Part shown: positions 22,623 through 34,545 of the stretch, piece after piece | How the letters are laid out: each line of letters opens with the position of its first letter | How positions within the stretch are numbered: position 1 is the first letter of the stretch | Origin: Crocodylus rhombifer | Taxonomy: Eukaryota; Chordata; Crocodylia; Crocodylidae | Length of the DNA: 64,000 nucleotides | Direction: 5' to 3' | Assembly (NCBI GenBank): GCA_038503035.1 | Contig: JAVSML010024247.1 | Coordinates: 62,001 to 126,000 of the forward strand | The notes under the pieces: model-generated | Database searches by the model: none | Told to the model about the DNA's origin: nothing | What the model saw: only the letters and a program-made list of their open reading frames with translations | Program-made: the position numbers and the translations under genes

Positions 22623-23457
22623 CACATCGGACAATATCTTTTAGCTTACCTTTTTGCTTATTATATGTGAGGCTAGAGAAAAACTGATAAAGTGAACATT
22701 CTTTTAATTTTGTTTAGCTAAGCCTCAGGAACCTTGCCTTCTTGGCAGTAAATGTGATCTTTTTTTACTTCTCTTTTTGGTTACTGTAACACAAGTGGTA
22801 AATGTTCTTATTTTAAGGAAGTATAGTCTGTAGAGTAGACTAGCAGGGACAAAGGCCTTAAATATTGTCTGCTTTACTTTTTAGTTGATTTCTTTTTTTA
22901 AATGCTGAATGAATTTGCTACCAATAATGACTGGAAGGCAGTCAGCATGTACTTGTTTGAAAATTTATATTTATTGTCCATCCACTGCTTCTGAGGAAAG
23001 CAGGAAGATAGTAAGTGCATTCTAAATATGAAGTGCAATGCAGGCAACTGATTTATTATACATTGAAATTTATTTTATGTACATGTTTTCTTTAAGAGCA
23101 GTAATGATAGTGCTCAGGGTTAGTTGTGACAGATTAAAATGTCTAGCCCTTGGCTTTGCACTATTCTTTTCTATCTACAGTTTGTCACTACTGTCATTTC
23201 CATGTTTATGAATTTCTAGTAGAGTCTCATTTGAGGGAAGCTCCAAGGATAAAGTAATGGTAGACTCTCTCTAACTCATTGTAGATTCTCTGTAACTATA
23301 ACTGGTACTATGAGACTGTACCATTTGCCAGTTAAATTTAATGAGTTTTTCATAAATGTCATGCTTTAATTCTGTCTAAAAGACTGTCCAGTAGCTCTGT
23401 GGGACTGGGTGCAATCCCTACCCCAACTTTTTTTCCCCTTTGAAGTCAGTGTTGCCA

Positions 23458-23463
23458 AATAAA
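23458..23463 (+). promoter_or_regulatory. Poly(A) signal candidate AATAAA (distal)
   Basis: A canonical hexamer in GCCAAATAAATTG, followed by the T/G-rich stretch GGTTTTGTTTATATTTC about 30 bases on. It lies just before mobile-element DNA begins, so it is the most natural end of the unique 3' UTR. Confidence 0.5.
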
Positions 23464-23517
23464 TTGAAGATATTTCTTTATAAGTATAATGGTTTTGTTT
23501 ATATTTCAGTTACAAAC

Positions 23518-23748
23518 TGGGAGCATCTACATGTCTATTAAATTTAGTATCTCTAGGGTGAGGTAGTAATAAATGTGCATTGGGCTGTCCTAATGTGCAG
23601 GAATGAAAGCACACACTTTTTTAGTGATGCTTAATGCGCAGTAGTCTTTCTTTTACTGTGCATTAGCTTATTAGTGTGGTTTTTGATGTGACACTTAATG
23701 TGTAGTAAAATAAGCTACTGTGCATTAAAGCGCACATGTAGACATCCC
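23518..23748. mobile_element. MITE with GGGA(G)CATCTACATGT ends
   Basis: The 231-base element runs from GGGAGCATCTACATGTC to CACATGTAGACATCCC, inverted-repeat ends. The interior repeats AATGTGCAG / TTAATGCGCAGTAG / TACTGTGCATTA motifs in both orientations. It is related to the element at 35510-35700 (shared CAGTAAAGCG-type right end). Confidence 0.65.
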
Positions 23749-23763
23749 TTCTGTATACCAAAT

Positions 23764-26404
23764 TCAGTTGAACAGAAGTAACCGAGGAGAATTTTGCTCA
23801 GTACACATAAACAGATATAAAGTCTGTGTATGCCTCAGTTTATTATAATGTAATGTAAAATCCTACGCTTGTTCAGCACTTTAAGATGATCTAAACTGAA
23901 AATCTCTAGTTAGTAGAGTCTGATTTTTTTTTTTTTTTTTTTTTTTTAAATATTTGAAATCTGACTATTAGTTGATAAAGTATATATGTGTTTTATATAA
24001 CAGCATTTTTGCTAAGAAACCAGTTTATTGAAATGATAAAATATCTTTTCACTTTTGGTATGTTGTTCTACAATCAAGCTATCTTCTTTCCAAAGCTGTG
24101 TCTATATGTATGTGGCCATACCTTAAGAGAAGTATTTTACACAATATTTTAAGTGCTCAAATCAAAAATCTTTTAAAAGTGCTTTTAAAACTGAAACTAT
24201 ATATCAGACCAGAATGGTTTTCCATTAATTGGGCATATTAATTGCATCAACTTATCTTGTTTTTTTCAAAGTACAATATATCTGAGCATTTGCAGTAACT
24301 TGGGCCTTTAGGTGTGTACAAAAGTGCTCCGGGCATGAGCCTCCCTGCACTTTCAAGGCTAAGGCTAGGATGCAGGGGTCTCTGCAGCCCAGAACCAGAA
24401 ATTTGACAAGGATGCAAAAGTTATTTAAAGCACTGTAGGTTGTGAAAGTGCTGTAAAATACAGCACTTCAAATTTTAATATCTCATTTAACAATGGTTAA
24501 TTTAAAGTGCTGTGCTCATTTTTAAAGTGCTGTAAAGCCATGCGCTTCTAAGTCACAGCAATATAGAGCTTTGAATGGTGAAAAAGCAACTTCTCTACAC
24601 AACTTAGCAGCTTCTGTTTGGCAACTTAGGTGGCCAGATCTTAAGTACATAGTAACTTTGCATGGCTGAATTTACACATGCGCTTAAGTGTAGGTAGCAT
24701 GAGGTCCATACTACTTGATGGAGCTATTGCTTGATTCTTCTGGGACACCGTACAGAAAACTGTCCACACTGAGTCTGTTCTGGCATTCCTAAGAAATAAT
24801 TTAAAGAAGAATCCAATTAAAAAGGCTTTATTTATGAGACAAATGATAAATTACAAGTGATACAAGTTGTGCAAGCAAGATAGTAGGGCCAAAAGGTCTG
24901 GAGACGCAGAGTATTTATGACCCCTTTAAATTAATGTCACTGAGGATCCACACTCGTGTAGTTTCAAAATCTCTCAATGAGCACCAGCTATTGATACTAC
25001 ATTTGAACTATGCTATAGTAATTCCATTCTACTCTTATTACTGTCACTGTACCATCTTTCACCAGTTTTATGGTGACTAGTATGAAGGCTAGTTAGAGGT
25101 ATTATGGCCTAAGATTGGGAGGATAATTTAGTGGGATAAGGCTGGGTTTCACTGAGCCCTTCTCATTTCCAGTCTCAGCTGTAACAGTGATATGGTGGTG
25201 ACCTTAGTTAAGTCAGTCAGGCCTTTGGAGCGTGATCAGACATGATGGTTTGTCACACGATCAGCCACTGAAAGTGCTCTATAGCCATGCGCTGACAGAA
25301 GTGCATGGGTGCAAAGTGCTTTAAAAATGCCCATTCTCATGACAGTCTGAACCCTCATTACATGAGGGTTTAGATGAAGGTACTCTGAAGTGGAGTACCT
25401 TCATTAACATCTTTCAGCACCTGCCTGGAGCTGGGCTGAGCTAACACAACCCAGCCCTGCTGTGGGTGCTGTTAGAATGGGACAGGGAGAAGAGAAGGGA
25501 GGGAGTTCAGTCTGGGGCTTGTTCAGTCCACACTGGAGGATGGGGTGGGTAGACTGGAGCCCCTGCAAGGTGGGGATCCAATCCATCCACACTCCCACTC
25601 TTAAAATGATTAAATATAAACAACAGTATGTAGCACTTAATAGCTTTAAAATGCTATACTAATATTAACTACTATTATTCCTCATGCATTTCTGTGAGGT
25701 AAATAGCACATGCACCATTAATTAATTGTCAATTACTGCATTTCAGTATTGATAGTGTCTCTCCAAGAGTTACGGTTAATACTTCAGAGAAGTAATTGTG
25801 CCATAACCTATAAAATAAATGCATCAAAATAAAGAGAATAATGCATTTTTCTCCATAGTTGATGTGGAAGCATGTAAATGAGCAAGACCAGTTCCACTTC
25901 TATTTTCAGTGGAACTGGACAATGAAAACAGCATCAACATTTGTTTGCTGTTTTTCTGTGTACCATAATGGATGATTGTGCTGTAGTGCCTGCTACTTTT
26001 GAGTTCCAGTCTCTATTGCAGTTACCGCTTTTAACTTGTTTTGTGAATGGTAAGAAGATATAAAGTTCTGTTATTGACTGACTGTACAAATATCAGAGAT
26101 AGAGATATCAGGGGATGGAGCTTATGAGCTAGATGAGAGAAACTTTTTTGTATGGTGAAGGACTCCAGTCTTTGGGAAATGTTGCTGAAAAAAATAATGT
26201 ACATATTTTAATTATTTCCATCAAAATATATTCCTTAATGTATCCATATTCCTTAGATGCACATTATAAGGAGTCCAAATGACTGTTTATGTATTTGGAG
26301 TTAGGGTACGTCTTTCCAGAAAAAAAGATTAGGATCTCATAAATTGTATATTTATGCAATGGAGTAACATTTTTTTGCAAAAAATATCATAACATACTCT
26401 ATCA
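23764..26404. other. Intergenic, AT-rich with hairpin-forming repeats
   Basis: No gene is seen. A T-run of 24 lies at 23924-23947. A perfect 10-base hairpin (AAGTGCTGTA / TACAGCACTT, 3-base loop) lies at 24446-24468 within an AAGTGCT-rich repeat, and two further hairpins lie at 25350-25403. The motifs AAAGTGCT and GCCATGCGC recur near 24530 and 25290, suggesting remnants of one MITE family. Confidence 0.5.
25350..25403. repeat. Two adjacent perfect hairpins
   Basis: Hairpin one is AACCCTCAT (25350-25358) paired with ATGAGGGTT (25362-25370). Hairpin two is TGAAGGTACTC (25375-25385) paired with GAGTACCTTCA (25393-25403). Both are perfect and only four bases apart, probably the core of a palindromic MITE. 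Confidence 0.85.
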
Positions 26405-26720
26405 CACTGTCCGATTGGAGACCTACAGGCCACATGTGGCTGGCAAGTGATTAACGTGTGGTCTGCAAGCTCCTGCAGCCGTCTCTACCACTGGCGCATA
26501 GTGTGGGAGGGTCAGGGAAGAGGTAAGACCTTGTGGCACTAGTAATGCCTGTATAGGATGGGGCAGGAGGCTTCGTGCTATCTGCACAGTGGAGGGATTC
26601 AAGGTGCCTGCCACCTTAGCAGACGGCTTGTGCAGTGTGTGTCCTAGGGATCATGGGCCAGCGCTGCAGGCAGTCCCTAGCCATGGCAAATTTGCTCTAT
26701 CTATCAGCTCTAAGACTGTA
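26405..26720. mobile_element. hAT-like fragment with CCACATGTGGCTGGC motif
   Basis: It begins near CACTGTCCGATTGGAGACC and continues ACAGGCCACATGTGGCTGGC, a layout typical of hAT termini that read CAGTGGTCGGCAACC then GGCC..ATGTGGC. The right end near 26700 is uncertain. Confidence 0.4.
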
Positions 26721-28560
26721 TCCTACTGCACATAAACATTTCTCTCTAGACTAGTGCGAGGGTTGATGCTTCCAAGGACCACTGTAAAATAAACTTACCA
26801 CTAAGATTGTGGAAAACTTCACCATGCATTTTATTTTTAAATAATTTGGGCTTCTGATTTGCAAAGCATTTCAGCATGCACTTTGCTCAATGGAATGCAT
26901 GGATGAAGTAAGGCCTCAGAAGATTTATTGGGTTTTGGCATAGAGCTCAGTTGTCCATGATGAACAGAAAGTAAAGATCTGGTTCAACATACTTCTTACA
27001 ATATGATGTTTACTTTAATTGTGTTTGTCATGGAAAAACTTTGTAATTTTCTATTGAAATGTCATTACAGTACATTTTATAGCAAGCCTGAGTACTCAAG
27101 ATTATGCTGAAACCTACTGTAAACATGTTTAGGTACAATGAATAAAAAAATATGTAGTATGTAAACATGTCTTGTTATACTCCCCAAAATCATGTCACAT
27201 TGAGTAAACTTTACTGATTTCTGTTGTTAGACAACTTCACTTTTCCTTAGCAATGAATTTCTCTATGACCATACAATTGACTATACATAGTAATATTGGT
27301 TCATGTAGTACCAACAAGTTTCAAACAGAATTCACCACTAATTTTGGTAGAGAGTTGTGCTTAAAAACCTATGGCATCTTTTCTCTCTTTAGTATGCCTC
27401 TTCTAATAAAAATAATCAGCAAGTGCAAAAGCTAAAGTTCACAGCAAAATATCATATCCCATAACTTTGAAGTCTGTTGTTTGATACCTGTCTGTTTGCT
27501 CTGAAAAGCAAGACTGATTCAATTCTTTACAAATAGTTGTTAAAGCATGTTCTTTTTAAAGGAATACATTGCAAAATGAACACAGCAGTTGTTAGCATCA
27601 CAAACACCAAGTGACATTTATACTTTGACAGTTGTTGTTGAGATGCCAGGCAGTATTATGTATTTTTAATGATTTTATTTTCAAAAGTGTAATTAAATGT
27701 AAACACCCAAATATAGCAAGAGGTTGCAGTTCCACCTAATAACACAAATTGGCACCAGTCATGGGCCCCAATCCTGCAAAAACTTAGGCTTGTTCTAAGT
27801 TTCACACTTTGTGTGTAGTACCAGAAACATCAACTAGGCTACTCACAGTGCAGGAAGTTAATAATGTGCATAATTCTTCACAGGACTGAGGGACACAAAA
27901 CACGATACCCTATTTTCATAGGCATTTTGATTTAAATTAATGTATCAGTTGAAAAGGACAAAAAAAGGGGAACATTACTGTACCTGATAAGTAGGGTGGT
28001 AAAGAGTAGTTCTGTTTCAGACCGATCTTCAGAGGGCCAACATTTCTGGTTTAGGAGGAAGTAAGTGGAGTATTAGCTTTTTTGTTAGATTTCACCCCTT
28101 GGCAGAAAGCCATCTTTACAATGTGCCCCAATTATGTTACCTGTTTAGGCTTATTTTATTTGTTTGTTTCCTGTTGATATACTTTCTTCACCCTTCTTAA
28201 CCAGGTGAAGGGGAAAAAGACTTTGATCTTTGTAAGATTTGTTAAACTATTTTTGAGTTTTTAAAAAAGAAGGTTGACATGTATAAAGAAATAATAAGTG
28301 CTTTTGTACATTTTGTTTTATGATTCAGCATTTACAAATTTACAAATGCAATTTTGGCACTGTGCATATACTCCTATAGTATATATTTATTTTCTGCCTC
28401 TAAGGTTACTTTATTTTTTTCCTTTCTGATGCCATAAAATGCAATATGTACAACATTAAAAAGTAGTGTGTAGATGTTTGTCTTACTTCGATTTAATTCT
28501 CAAATAACTGATTCTATGGACATTTGGGGGAGTTTTTAATGGAAATAATTTAAACACATC
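26721..28560. other. AT-rich sequence without recognised features
   Basis: No coding signal and no repeat that I recognise. The base composition resembles 3' UTR or intergenic DNA. Confidence 0.5.
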
Positions 28561-29600
28561 CACAGTATTTAATGGGTATTGGGGTGGGGGGGTGGATAAG
28601 ACAAAGGATGAAAGAAATGAGATCCCATGTAATTTCTGAATTTCATCTGGTTTCTTTAAAAGAAAATAAAAAGGTACATATTGCCGTAGGGACTCTTTGT
28701 TGGACCCTAGAACAACCTTTCAAGGCTTTGAGATTGCAAAATATACACATAGAGAAGGACCCAATGAGACTCAGCCCTTGTATGCTGCTGCAGTGGCATA
28801 CAAAAGCCAGGATTATGATGCATGTGTTCTCTGTTCAGAAAAGTTTAGCATTGCTACACATGGCCCCCTCATAGCTACTCAAGCCATTGAAAGAAGTTCA
28901 TTTAAAACTAGATGGGATCTGATCCCTACCCCAACAGTTGCACATCCTGCCATGCTATATGTTCATGGGCAGGACATGCAATTTTGGAATGGGTGTCAGA
29001 TTCCAAGTGTGCCCTACTGATCAGTGCAGGGGGAGCCTGGGCTCATTATCTTGGGCTCCCCTTGTACCAGCAAGTTGAAAGCTGAGTGCCCAACAATCAA
29101 CTAATTATCTACCAGTTCCAGGACTACACCAGGGCTCAAGCCAACTCCAGCGTGATCCCCAGAGCTGGCTGACAGTCAGCTTATCAGGTGGATTGGGAGT
29201 GCACTGGAGCTTGAACTAGCCCCACTGTGTTCCCTGGAGCCAGCCAATAATCAGACAATCGCTGGCTGGATCAGGACCATGCCAGGGTTCCAGGTCTTAT
29301 TCAAGACAAAGTGTGGTCCTGGAACCAGCTGATCATCAGTGGGCAGGAACTACATGAGGCATAGTTGGAAACCCTGGTCCTAACCCTGCCACATGTTCAA
29401 TTTATGGTGTGATAGAAACCAGCCACAAATATATTGCAAATTTTTTGTGTAACCTTTTTGTGGCTGGTTTCCTTCTTTATGGTGCTATTAATTGCCTGAA
29501 CACATGGCCAGTTGCTATTTAAGATGTGTTTAATGGACTAATTGCATCTTAAATGTAATGCCTGCTGGGGCCTCAATGCAGTGGAGTATGCATTTGCATT
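28561..29600. repeat. Repeat-like region with inverted segments, family unknown
   Basis: Several related phrases occur in alternating orientation (CCAGTTCCAGGACTACACCAGG, CTGGATCAGGACCATGCCAGG, GTGGTCCTGGAACCAGCTGAT, quoted in part). A 15-base perfect inverted repeat lies at 29415-29471 (GAAACCAGCCACAAA / TTTGTGGCTGGTTTC). It looks like a decayed non-autonomous transposon. The open frames at 28572-29020 carry no domain. Confidence 0.4.
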
Positions 29601-29605
29601 CAACC

Positions 29606-29710
29606 ATGGGATGGTTTAGTCAGGGACAATTCTGCCTTGAGCCAGGGGCTGGAATAGATGAACTTGTGTGGTCCCTTCCAGCCCTATTTTCCATTATCCT
29701 ATGTGATCAC
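29606..29710 (+). mobile_element. CR1 LINE 3'-end fragment
   Basis: GGGCTGGAATAGATGAACTTG, then GGTCCCTTCCAGCCCTATTTT (each quoted in part) is the CR1 tail, ending in the degenerate octamer region CCATTATCCTATGTGA. Confidence 0.8.
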
Positions 29711-30359
29711 AGGTTTATGTTACTTTTTAATGCTGGCCTTACACTACACAACCAGATACCCTCTTACAGCTTGTCTTAAATACATTTATGGACAAGTATC
29801 AGGTAGTAGAACATACACACATTGGCTTCTTTGTGTTCGTATCTGTAGCTATCCATTGCTATCCAAACATTAAAACAGGATTTTATCCTATTTGCTGTTC
29901 ATCTTGGTGAAATAACGTGAAAATCCAACTTGGTGTTTGGAGTCTTCTCAGTATGTAACCTGACAAATCTTGGGATTTTCTGACTGTGGAAAACACATGG
30001 GAAGAGATTGAGAGGGGTTGTACACCTGTATATTTCTGGATAACTGTGTTACCAAATTCCCATTGCCCACTTTCTTTTGCATCCCCCCAGCTACATTGGT
30101 TTCCCTGGCTCAGAGGCTTCTTGAAAATTCAATCACTAGATTCTGTTGTTGACTGAGCCTTTTTAAGGATACATAGATATCTGTAACTACCCTTAAAGCA
30201 CAGAAGTTTGGCAAATTAACCATGCCTGATATTAGCGGCCACTCACCTATGAGACTATAAGATATTTTACAGCAAGTTTGATGTCTCTGTTTTAAGAATG
30301 TGTAACAAAACAACAGTGGCACATGGTAAGGGTATACAGAAACATATAAAACATTTTAG

Positions 30360-30700
30360 ATAGAAAATTTTCCAGAGGGAATGGTTTTCTGTTGGAAAAT
30401 GTTGATTCAGTGGAATTGACATGTTCTGTTGGAAGTGTCAATCCTGTCAAAATTTGAATGGAAACCATGCAAGCATGCAGTCACGCCTGGTTTTCCACTA
30501 GGCTACCAGCAGCTGTTTGGCAAACTTGCTGCCTGGCTTCCCACCTGGTTGGTGGGTGGGCTGCCTGGCTTGCTTCCAGGTATTTGTTAGGGGAGAAAAG
30601 TCAACTATGTTTTAAATAGATACATTTTCCAGAATGGGGGAAAATCAATATTTGAAATGTTCTGCAGGATGGACATTCCATTTGCTACTCTAACTGGCAC
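30360..30700. mobile_element. Decayed hAT-like element (tentative)
   Basis: It opens with GAAAATTTTCCAGAGGG and has near its end ACATTTTCCAGAATGGGGG and AATATTTGAAATGTTC, with a GC-rich centre (GGTTGGTGGGTGGGCTGCC). A related start, TTGAAAAATTTCCAACAGAAC, is seen at 43256. The ends are too degraded for firm borders. Confidence 0.35.
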
Positions 30701-30848
30701 CTTCCTCAATTCAGGTCTATTCTTCATGACAGATGGGAACTAATCAGTGCGTCTGATATAATTACCCATGTGACTCCAGGGAAAATGTTATTTACCTATG
30801 TCACTCCCAATGTTTTCTGACCAGTTCTAGGGAAATTGGGGTTTTAAA

Positions 30849-30867
30849 TCCACTTTGATCCAAGCTT

Positions 30868-30902
<35 letters not shown>

Positions 30903-30946
30903 CTAATATTGAAGCAAATATATATTGAAGCTTGGATCAAAGTGGA
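30849..30946. repeat. 29-base perfect inverted repeat enclosing a (TA)n microsatellite
   Basis: The left arm at 30849-30877 starts TCCACTTTGATCCAAGCTTC. The right arm at 30918-30946 ends GAAGCTTGGATCAAAGTGGA and is its exact reverse complement. The (TA)n tract begins in the left arm and runs to about 30900. It is followed by a second partial copy of the AATATTGAAGC arm sequence. The structure could extrude as a cruciform. Confidence 0.92.
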
Positions 30947-33900
30947 GAGATGTAAAAAAAAATTTTTTCCAGTTTCTTTCTCTGATTTGGATGGATGGAT
31001 TTAATTAATTTTAGTTTCTGCCTGCAGTGCTTTTTTTCAAGAGATACTTATCTCCTGGATACTCTTTTTCAAGAGATACTCTTACGTCCTGGAGATGTAA
31101 GATTGGCTTTTGTTGTATTCCTAGTTTTTATGGGTATGACAATATAACCTTGTGTTTATATCTCTGTACAGCTTGGTACCTTCAGGACTTATGGAACTTT
31201 ATTGGTGGAAACTTAGATGCCTTCATAGGCAGGGGGACAAAGTTTGAAGATCTAAATTTTGAAATTAGGTTCCCAAGTCCCTTTGAATCTTTGTGGACCT
31301 AAGTGCTTTCAGGCCTGGAGTTAAAAACAGTGTTCTCTTTCTCACTTTAAAACCAAGGTTTTTTTTAAAGGCAAAACCAAGAGGATGTCTTTCATCTCCC
31401 TTTCAATTGATGTATGGCAGATACAGCCAGTAAAATATTTTTGAAGTGCAGTACTAGTCTGAAAAATGGCTGTGCAAAAAATAGCACCTCCCCACCCCCA
31501 ACTAGTCCTTGTATCTATTAAATTTCTTTAGTGACTCTCTCTCATAAAACTGTGCCACATTTTAAACAAGGCCAAGCATTCAAAAGTTGCAAATGTCTCC
31601 ATCCTGGAGATGTAAGATATTCCTAATAAAAAGCATTAGGGAACCATAACTAGTTTTTAAACAAAAATCGCTATCTCATTTAAAACAAAAATTTTTTTTC
31701 TGAAAAGTTATTTTTAATGTAAAAACCACTGCATTTAACAACTTTTCAGCTTTTTAAAACCACAAACATACGGGGAAAATCAATTTCTATGTTTCCATCA
31801 GGAATCCCTGAAAACTTGGTGGAATTTTTAAATCCTTTTTATAGAGATACTTTCCATTTCTTGCCAATTCTAATTCACTGTAGAATATATTTCAGCTGCA
31901 GAGCCAGATTACATGCCACTTGCATCTGTTCATCTCCCCAAAAAACGATTAGTTATACAACCTGATTGGATGCAATGGTTGATACCTGACTGAAAGCAGC
32001 TGGTGAAACTAAAGGCATAATTAAGTAATGGGGTTGCATGGGTTTAACTAAAGGTAAACTTAAGTCTTCAAAACCTTGTTAGTAGCGGTAAAGTGACAAG
32101 GAAAAAGCCCACTTGATCCTTCCTTCCTAAACTGAGTTTCTAGAGGACTGATGATTCAAATAGATGTTTTAAAGCAAGCAGATATGCTTAACTAGATATG
32201 GTAGTGGATCTGGTGAGTAAGAGTTCTGTTTCCTTCTGTCCAAAAGGTAGCTGCCCATGTTTACCTGAAAAGTGAAATCATTATTAACTCTGCTGTCTAA
32301 AATGAATGTTTCGAAATATTTCTTCTGGACAAGAATTCAATGAAACCTTTTGGTAATACAGCTTCATGTCTTTTTTCACCTTGCACCTTTCTCAATGCTG
32401 TCACGTGTTTCATTCAGAATTTGAAATGTTGTGATCGGCTCCAGTTAGGAACCAGAAGTAGTGGAGTATTTTAGGTGAAATAACTAACCTTGGGATAGGA
32501 AATAGAGTGTGTATTCAGGAAGATCTGGGTTAAGCTTTTTTTATTCTTTTTAGGGGTCTAGCAGTTCCAGTGGTGGGTTGGGTAGATCCTCTTCAACTCA
32601 CCACAGTGGGAAGGAGCTTATTACACAATCTGAATCAGCCTGGTAAACGTCTTGCTTTGCAGATTTGTTTATGTTGCTGGGCAGGGGCAGAGTTTTTGAA
32701 GTGGGAAAGCATCCACTAAACTGGGGAAGCTGAGGTCACACATTTCCAAGATAGAAAGCAATAAAGCATCCTTTGGATTTAAAAAAAATATATTTAGTCA
32801 ACATGAAAGTGAAAACTACTGTCTCTACCTGGGTCAGCACATATGTAACATGAACAAGATCCTGTCAAAACAAATTAGCCTAAGGTACTGATTACTTTCT
32901 TACTACTTTTGTAAATGTGCCTTGGACCAGGAGCAGCTTGGACTTACGCTGCCTTTGTCCATGTAAAAAAGGGTCCAAGGACTCACTGGCCAGGAAAAGG
33001 ACAATGCAATGCACTGAGTTAGTCTGTCTTCAGCAGTCTCTGCAATTGGGTGCCAAGAAATCTTTTAGGCTGCTCTCCTGACACAAAATGTATGGAAGGG
33101 TTAAAATAATGCAACCTTTTCGATTTATGGAACAATAAATGGATAATATCATACAGTTAAGGGAGAAAATATTTATGCCCAGTTAGGGATGCCCTTTGTA
33201 ACTTGGAGACAAGTGAGAGACTGAGATGAAGGCCTGCACTGAAATAAAAGAAAATCAAAATCCTCTGGTACCTGGTTTCAGTGCTCCTAAAACTTAGGGT
33301 TGTTTCAGGTTAATTTTTTTTAGTATGTAGCATTATTCTTCAGTGGCACTGCACTTTGCTTGCTTCTACACCTCTCATTCTGCTCCAGTTTTTTTCTAGT
33401 CACTTCATTGTTTTTGTGAGCGATTAAATATATATACATTATATGAGTGGATAGGATATTTTTGAGTAGCAAAATCCATTTACTAAATCTGCAGACTTCA
33501 AGTGTTTATATTGGTTGGGAGAATGGAGTTAATGTCTTGATTCAGTATGTTAATCCTTCAGGGGGAAATATAGCATTTTCCTGAACCCTGTGTTTGCTTA
33601 CGGGTGGATTTTTCTGTTGTCTGATGTTCTGCTGAAGCAAGTCAAGGGGAGGAGAGTACTGAACTTGAGTGTGATCAGGACTGGAGAAATGCCAGCTGTG
33701 AAGAGTTTAAAACTTGCAGTACTTCACGATTATTTGGGCTTGGCACAAAACTCTCTGCTGGTGCATTACTTCAGAAATCCAGTCTGCATAAGCATGACAA
33801 AAGGTCATAAATATACCATCCTCAGTGGTAATGCTTTTACGTGGGAGCTATGCTGGGACCCACATATCATTTGCACAGAGTTCTGACAAAGGCCTCCCAT

Positions 33901-34545
33901 GGAGAAGCCAAAGGAAAGAGAGAACTTTATTATGCAGTCACTACCTATCACCTCCCTCTTGTCATCAGAAGTACTGGTTTAGTAAAGCAAAACTCAGCTA
34001 CAGTAGGCAGCCCACAATGTTATCTTTATGTCAGCCCTGCAGTCTTCAAGGCATGTTTCCTACCCATAGGTGGAGACATTCTGCACGAAATCCTGCCTTT
34101 GGTACTCAGGATTTGCATCAAGTTTATCTCACATGACTACCTTCGTGGTGTACTGTGCCCAATCACATGTGCAGGTCATCCTCTCCAAGGCTAAGTACAG
34201 GCATTCAAAAAGCCCAACCAAATTTGGGGCCAGGCCTGCTCCCCCTTTCCTCCCCTCTGCTGCAGGGCCAGGCTCGCCCTGCACCCCAACCCTCCCCACC
34301 ATTGTTGTGGGGCTGGGCCAGGCTTGGGCATAAACTTTTATATGTCAGCATCTAACAACTTTAGGAGCCCCCCACCTGCATCAAGCAATTTTTCCTATGA
34401 CTGAGGCAGAAACAGGAAGGAAGAGACAGACACTATTACTGTCATAGCCATTTTAAATGCTTTGAACACATTCAGATCTGTGATGGGGAGCCATACTGAT
34501 ATAGAGGGATAATAGAACACATGCCAAAATATCTGCAAGGGGAAC
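30947..34545. other. Intergenic sequence, no gene recognised
   Basis: Mostly unique AT-rich DNA. Open frames at 31027-31302, 33590-33886 and 33841-34194 have ordinary composition but no domain, no splice context and no partner exon that I can identify. A GC-rich tract at 34205-34330 looks like repeat DNA. Confidence 0.5.

Larger units (their letters stand above)
20723..23490 (+). other. RNF144B: Probable RNF144B 3' untranslated region
   Basis: This AT-rich DNA follows the stop codon and carries almost no recognisable mobile element until a MITE begins at 23518. It contains a run of 31 T residues at 21147-21177, several ATTTA-like motifs and three canonical AATAAA hexamers. The 3' boundary is inferred: the most distal signal, at 23458, is followed within about 35 bases by a TTTTGTTTATATTTC downstream element. 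Where the mRNA really ends cannot be seen from sequence alone. Confidence 0.6.
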
